Of a stretch of DNA of 8,873 nt, positions 1 to 5,285 are shown piece by piece. A program made the translations under genes and the position numbers. This DNA is from Deltaproteobacteria bacterium (lineage in GTDB: Bacteria > Desulfobacterota > Desulfuromonadia > Desulfuromonadales > Geopsychrobacteraceae): positions 1-8,873 of the forward strand of contig JAACTI010000005.1 in NCBI GenBank assembly GCA_009993495.1, in the 5' to 3' direction. Within the stretch, counting starts at the first letter, position 1. Each line of letters starts with the position of its first letter. The notes below the pieces were generated by a model. It saw nothing but the letters and a program-made list of their open reading frames with translations. It was not told the DNA's origin and ran no database searches.

Positions 1-80
1 CCGCGGTTGTGAAAAAATTGACCCAAGGCAAGGGGGTCGAGGTCAACCTCAAGGCTTTGGCCGGCGGCGCAGCGGCCTGA
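1..80 (+). CDS. 3' end of an unidentified upstream gene
   Basis: An open frame enters from the left edge (first complete codon at base 3) and stops at TGA 78-80. It gives 25 visible residues, reading AVVKKLTQGKGVEVNLKALA followed by GGAAA. The tail is rich in Ala and Gly and has no motif I can assign. The stop lies 24 bases before the next start, which suggests one operon with the ACT-domain gene. ACT proteins of that family often sit beside phenylacetate-CoA ligase or indolepyruvate:ferredoxin oxidoreductase genes, so one of those is possible. Nothing in these 25 residues demonstrates it. Confidence 0.55.
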   Translation, partial: AVVKKLTQGKGVEVNLKALAGGAAA

Positions 81-104
81 GCCACCCACCACAGGAGCTC
101 TTTT

Positions 105-551
105 ATGAAGCTGAAACAAATTTCGATCTTTCTTGAAAATTCTCCCGGACGTCTCTACGACACCACCAACGCGCTGGCCACGGCCGGTTTGAATTTGCGC
201 TCGTTATGCATCGCCGACACTTCGGCCTTCGGTGTGCTGCGAATTTTGATTTCAGATGTCAATCTGGCCCGGCACATTGTGATGGAAAAACACCTTCCGG
301 CGCGAGTTGAAGAGGTGCTGGCAATTGAGCTGGACGATATTCCCGGCAGCTTGGCGCAGGTGCTGAAATTGTTGATGGAGGCCAAAATTAACGTCGACTA
401 TATGTATGCTCTGGCGGGCGGCGGCAACGGTAAGGCGGTGATGATTTTCCACTTTAACGATAATGACCGGGCCTTGGAAATTCTGCAGCACGCCGGAATT
501 CGCCTCCTGGATGCCGCCAGCCTGGGAATGCTGGAAAACCAACAAACATGA
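105..551 (+). CDS. Tandem ACT-domain protein (putative amino-acid-binding regulator)
   Basis: This 148-residue protein consists of two ACT domains and no catalytic domain. The first covers about residues 1-67, with the turn NSPGRL at 13-18 and the helix after it. The second covers about 70-143, with IPGSL at 79-83 followed by the helix and a beta strand around VDYMYAL. ACT domains usually dimerise and bind amino acids or related small ligands at the Gly-containing turn, so a sensing role is likely; the ligand cannot be read from sequence. The start is supported by AGGAG at 93-97, seven bases before the ATG. It sits just after the partial gene, probably co-transcribed, and is cut off from the next gene by a 282-base palindromic gap. 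Stand-alone tandem ACT proteins are common in anaerobes near acyl-CoA ligase and 2-oxoacid oxidoreductase genes. That is family knowledge, and no such gene is identifiable here. Confidence 0.85.
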   Translation: MKLKQISIFLENSPGRLYDTTNALATAGLNLRSLCIADTSAFGVLRILISDVNLARHIVMEKHLPARVEEVLAIELDDIPGSLAQVLKLLMEAKINVDYMYALAGGGNGKAVMIFHFNDNDRALEILQHAGIRLLDAASLGMLENQQT

Positions 552-556
552 TCAAA

Positions 557-819
557 TTGCAAAGACTCAAACTTAACCAGAGCACAGAGGCAAACAATTA
601 AACCTGGGAAAAGCAGTTATCCACGGAAAAAACTAACGAAATCAGGCAAATGTATAACTTCATTCTGTAGCTCTGTTTGGAGAATGACTGATTTGCTGTA
701 ATGATTTAATTTTCCGTGTCTTTTCGTGGTTCCAAAAACTGTTTTCAGGTTTAAGTTGTGAGATTTTCCCTGTGTCCTCTGATCTACATGATCTCCGTGT
801 AAATGATTTGACTTTTCAA
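557..819. repeat. Long imperfect palindrome filling the gap between two genes
   Basis: Almost the whole 282-base gap folds back on itself around a centre near base 673. From inside out the paired blocks are: CATTCT 661-666 with AGAATG 681-686; GCAAAT 646-651 with ATTTGC 691-696; AAATCA 639-644 with TGATTT 702-707; CACGGAAAA 622-630 with TTTTCCGTG 710-718; CAGTT, GAAAA and AAACCT (600-618) with AACTG, TTTTC and AGGTTT (737-752); CAGAG and CACAG (578-587) with CTGTG and CTCTG (770-781); TCAAA 567-571 with TTTGA 807-811; AAAG 561-564 with CTTT 812-815; TTG 557-559 with CAA 817-819. Small bulges separate the blocks. There is no credible gene in it. It could be a decayed mobile palindrome (MITE-like), an intergenic repeat family, or a transcribed long hairpin. 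The pairing is seen directly; the nature of the element is inference. Confidence 0.75.
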
Positions 820-833
820 GGGAGCGCAAGATT

Positions 834-1778
834 ATGACAAACCAAAACACTTACCACCCGCAACGTTTCGCCGTTATTGGTGCCGGTCCAGTGGGTGGCG
901 TGGTCGCCGCTTTTTTGGCCCAGAGCGGATATGATGTCACTCTTTGCGATGTGATTCCCGAATTGCTCGAACCGGCCTTGAACCCCGGCATTAGAATCGA
1001 GGGCGCCGACTGCCTGCAAGCGCGGGTGACGCGGGTCACGACCCACATCGACGAGATCGTCAATAATCCTCCCGATGTCATCTTCGTCACCGTCAAGGCC
1101 ACCGCCCTGCCCCTGATTGCTTCTGCCCTCGAAGGTTTCGTTGCACCGGGACGCTATGTCATCAGCTGGCAGAACGGCATCGACACCGCCCAGGTTCTGG
1201 CCCAGCATCTGGGGGCCGAAGCCGTCATGCGCGGCGTGGTTAATTTTGGCTGTGTGCCCTTGGCGCCGGGACATATTCGTTTGGCCTTTCACCACCGACC
1301 CCACTTTCTACAGGAACTTGATCCGCGCAGTTGCGTGGCCGCTGACGGAATCTGCCAGGTTCTCAGCGCCTGTGGGCTGGAAACCCAACACAGCACCAAT
1401 ATTGCCGACCGCGTCTGGCGCAAAGCGGTGCTCAACGCCTGCATGAACCCCCTGTGTGCGGTCACCGGCATGACCATGGTTGAAATTATTGAAGACCCCA
1501 TCACCTTCAGTCTGGTTGACGCCCTGCTCAAGGAAGCCATCGCCGTGGCCCGCGCCAATGAATTCTCCCTCGGTTCCGACTTTTACCCCTACGCTATCAG
1601 CTATATCAAAAATGCCGGTAATCACAAGCCGTCCATGTTGCAGGATATTGAAGCCAATCGCCGCACTGAAATTGACTACATTAACGGCAAAATTGTCGAA
1701 TATGGGGTTCAGGCCGGCATCCCGACCCCCTACAACACGATGATACGTGGGCTGGTCAAGGCCCTTGAGCCCAAGTAA
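834..1778 (+). CDS. Ketopantoate reductase-family (PanE/ApbA-like) dehydrogenase
   Basis: A 314-residue protein of the 2-dehydropantoate 2-reductase family, normal length for the family. The N-terminal Rossmann fold carries GAGPVG at 16-21 for NAD(P)H binding. Residues matching the E. coli active site are visible: K88 in VTVKA, N114 in WQNG, K197 in WRKAVLN, N201, S267 in KPSMLQD, and E279 in RTEIDYI. The fold and catalytic set therefore look intact, and it should reduce a 2-oxo acid or oxidise a 2-hydroxy acid with NADP(H). True pantothenate synthesis is not certain: members of this family are often found in catabolic loci, and here the next genes are a TRAP transporter and an AOR. GGGAG at 820-824 lies nine bases before the ATG. 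It follows the 557-819 palindrome and precedes dctP by 68 bases, so it may be the first gene of the transporter operon. Confidence 0.85.
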   Translation: MTNQNTYHPQRFAVIGAGPVGGVVAAFLAQSGYDVTLCDVIPELLEPALNPGIRIEGADCLQARVTRVTTHIDEIVNNPPDVIFVTVKATALPLIASALEGFVAPGRYVISWQNGIDTAQVLAQHLGAEAVMRGVVNFGCVPLAPGHIRLAFHHRPHFLQELDPRSCVAADGICQVLSACGLETQHSTNIADRVWRKAVLNACMNPLCAVTGMTMVEIIEDPITFSLVDALLKEAIAVARANEFSLGSDFYPYAISYIKNAGNHKPSMLQDIEANRRTEIDYINGKIVEYGVQAGIPTPYNTMIRGLVKALEPK

Positions 1779-1801
1779 ACAGAAGTACAAACGCGGTCTT
1801 T

Positions 1802-1818
1802 GGCCAACCCCGTTGGCC
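1802..1818 (+). other. 7-bp perfect hairpin ahead of dctP
   Basis: GGCCAAC at 1802-1808 pairs perfectly with GTTGGCC at 1812-1818 across a three-base loop. No T run follows, so it is not a standard terminator. It ends 16 bases before the strong ribosome-binding site AGGAGG (1835-1840). It could protect the 5' end of a processed dctP message; that role is inference. Confidence 0.5.
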
Positions 1819-1846
1819 TGGGCCCATCCCCTGTAGGAGGTCTCCG

Positions 1847-2902
1847 ATGAAAAGAACATTTGTCCTGTTTTCGCTGCTGTTCCTGGTGTTTTTCGGTTTA
1901 CTGGTAAGCCCGCTGCTGGCAGCCGAGGAGAGGAAAGATCCGCTGGCTAACTGGGCGACAAAATTTGATTATTCGAAAGCGGAATATATCTATATTTTGT
2001 CGAACATTTCCCACCCGGTGATTGCAGGTGTTGCCAATGGCTACAACTTTCGCGACGCTCTCTGGGAAAAATCCAACGGGCGCATCTACGTCGACTACCG
2101 GCCACTGGCACAGCTTGGTGGCGAAAAGGATGTCATCTCCAAACTAAAAATCGGCGCAGTGCAGGGAATGCTGTCATCTTCGGTCGCTTCGGCCAACATC
2201 GCTGAAAGACTCGGTATCGTTAATCTGCCCTATGTTGTTGACACCTACGACAAACTTGATCAGTTCCGTAGCGATCCCGAAATCTGGGGCCCCTACAGCG
2301 AGAGCGCACTGTCGTCAGGTCTGATGGTTGTCGACATTGTCAACTACGGCCAGTACGGCTGGGCAACCACCACGCCGGTGCGCACCCTGGAAGATGCGAA
2401 ATCAGTTAATTTCCGCATTGCCGAAGCTCCGGTGAATATCGATGTCTACAAGGCCTGGAACACCAAGTTTACCGTTATGCCTTGGCCGGATGTGCCCCAA
2501 GCCTTGCAGACCGGCGTCATTAACGGTCTTGACCATACCGCCATTGTCTGTAATATCACCAAAAAATTCACCATTGCCAAATACTTTACCGAGTTGAATT
2601 ATGCTCAGGGATTGTTCGTTCACCTGGTAAACAAGCGCTGGTTCAATAAGTTGCCGAAAGATCTGCAAGCTATTTTCCTTGAAGTTGTTGCAGAAGAAAG
2701 CGCCAAAACCCGTGGGATGACGCGCGCCCAGCACGATGCGCAAATTGCAAAAGCCAAAGAATCCGGGGTAGAATTTTTTCAGCTTTCCGCCGCTGACAAG
2801 GCCAGCCTGATACAGCAAGCCGCACCGGTTTACGCTGACTGGGGCAAAAAAATCGGTGCAGACTACCTGGCAAAGGTTCGCAGTAAACTCGGCAGCAATT
2901 AA
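1847..2902 (+). CDS. dctP: TRAP transporter substrate-binding protein, DctP family
   Basis: A 351-residue periplasmic solute-binding protein of a tripartite ATP-independent periplasmic (TRAP) transporter. It has a clear signal peptide: KR at 2-3, a hydrophobic core from about 5 to 20, and a likely cleavage site in SPLLAAEE around residues 25-27. The DctP pattern is visible, with PLAQLGGEKDVISKLKIGAV near 86-105 and NFRIAEAP at 188-195. R190 matches the conserved arginine that clamps a substrate carboxylate in this family, and the PWPDVPQALQTGVINGLD segment follows at 212-229. The ligand is therefore probably an organic acid; its identity cannot be read from the sequence. The start is well fixed by AGGAGG at 1835-1840, six bases upstream, the best ribosome-binding site in the window. 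A strong hairpin downstream (2924-2960) separates it from dctQ and would favour higher expression of the binding protein than of the permease. Confidence 0.93.
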   Translation: MKRTFVLFSLLFLVFFGLLVSPLLAAEERKDPLANWATKFDYSKAEYIYILSNISHPVIAGVANGYNFRDALWEKSNGRIYVDYRPLAQLGGEKDVISKLKIGAVQGMLSSSVASANIAERLGIVNLPYVVDTYDKLDQFRSDPEIWGPYSESALSSGLMVVDIVNYGQYGWATTTPVRTLEDAKSVNFRIAEAPVNIDVYKAWNTKFTVMPWPDVPQALQTGVINGLDHTAIVCNITKKFTIAKYFTELNYAQGLFVHLVNKRWFNKLPKDLQAIFLEVVAEESAKTRGMTRAQHDAQIAKAKESGVEFFQLSAADKASLIQQAAPVYADWGKKIGADYLAKVRSKLGSN

Positions 2903-2923
2903 CCACTGAAGAGTTTGGACTTT

Positions 2924-2960
2924 GATGAAAACCGGGGAGGTCTGCTCCCCGGTTTTCATC
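2924..2960 (+). terminator. 16-bp perfect stem-loop between dctP and dctQ (partial terminator or mRNA stabiliser)
   Basis: Bases 2924-2939, starting GATGAAAACC, pair without mismatch with 2945-2960 around a five-base loop. Only three T follow, so termination would be incomplete. Stem-loops between binding-protein and permease genes of transporter operons commonly limit read-through or block 3' decay. The hairpin lies upstream of the chosen dctQ start at 2976; a TTG at 2922 and an ATG at 2925, in the same frame, fall at its base and are unlikely starts. Confidence 0.75.
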
Positions 2961-2975
2961 TTTCGGGGCAGGATT

Positions 2976-3473
2976 ATGCTAAAAAAAATAATTCAAAAAG
3001 TTGATCGTATCTTCATCGTCCTTGAGGATTGGTCGCTCTTGCTTTCGGTGTGTATCGCCCTGCTTGTTGCCATGGCCAACGTACTGCTGCGCAAACTGAC
3101 CAACGACGTTAATCTTTACTGGTCAGACGAGGTGGTGCGCAAAACCATCTATTTCTCGACCTATATCGGTTGCCTGGTTGCAGTTCGCGGTCGCTCATTG
3201 ATTCGGATTGATGCCTTGCCGCAATTGGTTCCCGGGTTGAAAAAATGCCTCAACCTCTTTTCCCACGCAGCGACCCTGGTCTTTGCCGGGTGTCTGGTTT
3301 ATTGGGGTGGGTCTATGACAAGTTTGATGTATCAGGATGAATACGCCAAGACCAGCAGCCTGCAACTGCCTGAATGGATATTTTATGCGGTCTTGCCAAC
3401 CATGGGGGCGATGATGTTTTTCCGCACCCTGCTGGTAATGGTCGAAGATTGGAAAGAGGGGGCTGCCAGCTAA
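2976..3473 (+). CDS. dctQ: TRAP transporter small permease, DctQ family
   Basis: A 165-residue inner-membrane protein with four predicted membrane helices at about residues 20-37, 56-71, 91-112 and 134-156, the standard DctQ layout and length. The family pattern is visible in YWSDEVVRKTIYF (48-60) leading to VAVRGRSLIRID (68-79), and in LPEWIFYAVLP before the last helix. DctQ forms the small membrane subunit that pairs with DctM to make the ion-driven permease. I chose ATG 2976 because earlier in-frame starts lie at the base of the 2924-2960 hairpin and would add residues with no family match. The ribosome-binding site is unclear: GGGGCAGGA at 2965-2973 overlaps the useful range. The gene ends four bases before dctM starts, so the two are tightly coupled. 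Confidence 0.9.
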   Translation: MLKKIIQKVDRIFIVLEDWSLLLSVCIALLVAMANVLLRKLTNDVNLYWSDEVVRKTIYFSTYIGCLVAVRGRSLIRIDALPQLVPGLKKCLNLFSHAATLVFAGCLVYWGGSMTSLMYQDEYAKTSSLQLPEWIFYAVLPTMGAMMFFRTLLVMVEDWKEGAAS

Positions 3474-3477
3474 GCTT

Positions 3478-4764
3478 ATGGATTCCAGTTACCTGATTAT
3501 TTTATTTTTGCTGCTTGGCCTGCTCGGAACCACCGTGCCGGTCTTTATGGCGTTATTCTTTACCGGCACCGTCGGTCTGGTCTTCATGATCGGTATTGAC
3601 GCGCAAATTGTCATCGAAGTTCTCTACCGCAGCATGGATAAATTTGCCTTGGTAGTGGTGCTATTTTTCATTCTGTGCGGCAACATCATGACGACCGGCA
3701 GCATTGTGCACAAGTTGATTAAAACCGCCAACGTTTTGGTTGGATTTTTGCCTGGCGGATTGGCGATGGCCGGGGTTCTGGCCTGTGGCTTTTTCGGGGC
3801 CATCTCCGGCTCGACGGTCGCCACGGTGGTCGCCATTGGTGGCTTCATGATCCCAGCTTTGATTGAAAATGGCTACGACGAAAGCTTTTCCGTCGGCATC
3901 ATGACCACCGCGCCCAACCTGGGGATTATTATTCCACCGTCGATCTCCATGATCCTCTACGCCATGGTCAGTAACGACCCGATCGAAGCCCTGTTCCTCA
4001 CCGGTTTTGTTCCCGGGGTTCTGATCATGATCGCCATGAGCTTTTATTCTTATGTTTATTGCAAAAGAAGGAACTACAAGACCCTTGATCGACCGACGCT
4101 CAAGGAAATAATCGCAGTTTTGAAGGAAAGTGTCTGGGCTCTGTGTCTGCCGCTGCTCATTTTCGGCGGCATCTATTCCGGACTTTTTACCGCCAATGAA
4201 GCTGCCGTCGTCGCTTGTTTTTATGCATTTTTTGTTGAAGTTTTCATCCATAAGGATATGAAACTTAAAGATATCAAAAAAGTCATCATCTCCTCCTCCG
4301 CCACCTCGGCAACCTTGCTGGTTATCGTTGCCGGAGCTTCGGTGTTCGGCGAGTATCTGACCTTTGAGCAGATTCCCAACCAGATCGCCGAAGCGGTGAC
4401 TGGTCATATCTCTTCGCCCTGGGTCTTTCTGTTAGCCGTCAATATCATGCTCCTGATCATTGGCATGTTCATGGATATCATTTCCGCAACCCTCATACTG
4501 ACGCCGATTTTTTTACCCCTGCTGTCTAAATTCGGCATTGATACCATGCATTTCGGGTTATTGATGACCATTAACCTGGGCATCGGCTATTGTACGCCGC
4601 CTCTGGGGGTCAGCCTTTATATCTCCGGGGCTGCGGTCAATCGTAACCTGGTTTTCGTTTCCAGAGCCGTGGTTCCTTTTCTGCTGATTCAGATCGCCAT
4701 TCTCCTGGTTCTGACCTTCTGGCCGGATTTGGTGCTGCTGCTGCCGCGTTTGGTTTACGGTTGA
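3478..4764 (+). CDS. dctM: TRAP transporter large permease, DctM family
   Basis: A 428-residue, strongly hydrophobic protein with about a dozen membrane segments, full length for DctM. Conserved features include GAISGSTVAT (107-116), the NLGIIIPPSISMILY segment (147-161), GIYSGLFTANEAA (231-243), and NLGIGYCTPPLGVSLY (366-381). These are the signatures of the IT-superfamily transport subunit that moves the substrate released by DctP, driven by an ion gradient, usually sodium. The substrate is unknown. There is no good ribosome-binding site in the four-base gap after dctQ (the purine-rich GAGGGGG is about 15 bases away), so translation is probably coupled to dctQ. Its TGA at 4762-4764 is followed by a 71-base gap with a hairpin and then a UspA-family gene. 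Confidence 0.94.
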   Translation: MDSSYLIILFLLLGLLGTTVPVFMALFFTGTVGLVFMIGIDAQIVIEVLYRSMDKFALVVVLFFILCGNIMTTGSIVHKLIKTANVLVGFLPGGLAMAGVLACGFFGAISGSTVATVVAIGGFMIPALIENGYDESFSVGIMTTAPNLGIIIPPSISMILYAMVSNDPIEALFLTGFVPGVLIMIAMSFYSYVYCKRRNYKTLDRPTLKEIIAVLKESVWALCLPLLIFGGIYSGLFTANEAAVVACFYAFFVEVFIHKDMKLKDIKKVIISSSATSATLLVIVAGASVFGEYLTFEQIPNQIAEAVTGHISSPWVFLLAVNIMLLIIGMFMDIISATLILTPIFLPLLSKFGIDTMHFGLLMTINLGIGYCTPPLGVSLYISGAAVNRNLVFVSRAVVPFLLIQIAILLVLTFWPDLVLLLPRLVYG

Positions 4765-4772
4765 GACAAAGA

Positions 4773-4806
4773 GCCTTGGTCACACTTTTTGCTGGGCGAT
4801 CAAGGC
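4773..4806 (+). other. 9-bp hairpin in the dctM-usp gap
   Basis: GCCTTGGTC at 4773-4781 pairs with GATCAAGGC at 4798-4806, including one G-U pair, around a 16-base loop that contains five T. No T run follows the stem. It could be a weak processing or stabilising element within the operon. The downstream ribosome-binding site is outside it. Confidence 0.4.
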
Positions 4807-4835
4807 GGATAGTTTTCCAAAGTGAGGAGATGACT

Positions 4836-5261
4836 ATGGATGCTCGAATTCTGATTCCGGTGGATGATTCCCCAACAACAGAAAAGGCGATCAGCGCTTT
4901 TCTTGGAAATCGCACGCGTTTTCCGGATCGGGTCACCCTGCTGCATGTGCTGGAAGACAAGCTCTCCTATCGTGCAATCCCCGCACCACAGCTCGAAAGC
5001 ATCCGCGAACGGGCGCGCGAGGCCGGCTATAAATTGCTGGAGCGCTTCGCCGAACGTTTCAGGGCCGCGGATCTTCACCCTGAATTGCGACTTGAGCAGG
5101 GTGATCCGGTTCGAATTTTGAAGAAGATTGATGCCGAAGAAAAAATTTTTCTGCTGATCATGGCCCGGCATAAAAGTGGCGGAGAAATGACGGATATTCT
5201 CTTCGATTCTGTCACCAATGCGGCCATGCACAAGGTAAAATGCCCCATGTTGCTCTTTTAG
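4836..5261 (+). CDS. Universal stress protein (UspA family), without the ATP-binding glycines
   Basis: A 141-residue single-domain Usp protein. The N-terminal strand ARILIPVDDS (3-12), the strand VTLLHVLED (33-41) and the C-terminal VKCPMLLF (134-141) are typical of the fold. The loop that usually reads G-x2-G-x9-G-S/T is altered: the matching segment MARHKSGGEMTDILFDS (109-125) has A110 and K113 where the first two glycines should be, D124 before S125, and one extra residue. It therefore probably does not bind ATP in the usual way. Usp genes next to TRAP transporters are known; TeaD of Halomonas acts on TeaABC, so a transporter-linked regulatory role is plausible. I chose ATG 4836 because AGGAGA (4825-4830) lies five bases upstream and the Usp fold begins right there; in-frame TTG 4761 and ATG 4830 are weaker. 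It ends 24 bases before the AOR gene. Confidence 0.88.
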   Translation: MDARILIPVDDSPTTEKAISAFLGNRTRFPDRVTLLHVLEDKLSYRAIPAPQLESIRERAREAGYKLLERFAERFRAADLHPELRLEQGDPVRILKKIDAEEKIFLLIMARHKSGGEMTDILFDSVTNAAMHKVKCPMLLF

Positions 5262-5285
5262 CCCCAGACCCTCAGCGAGGATGTT

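Noticed and set aside
617..850. A 77-codon minus-strand open frame across the palindrome
   Set aside because: It runs through the inverted-repeat structure and into the start of the dehydrogenase gene, with no recognisable protein feature.
2922..2975. An earlier dctQ start adding 18 residues
   Set aside because: The TTG 2922 and ATG 2925 candidates lie at the base of the 16-bp hairpin, and the added residues are encoded by the hairpin itself and have no DctQ match.
4761..4835. An earlier start for the Usp gene overlapping the dctM stop
   Set aside because: The Usp fold begins at ARILIPVDDS directly after ATG 4836, which has a good ribosome-binding site; the extra 25 residues match nothing in the family.
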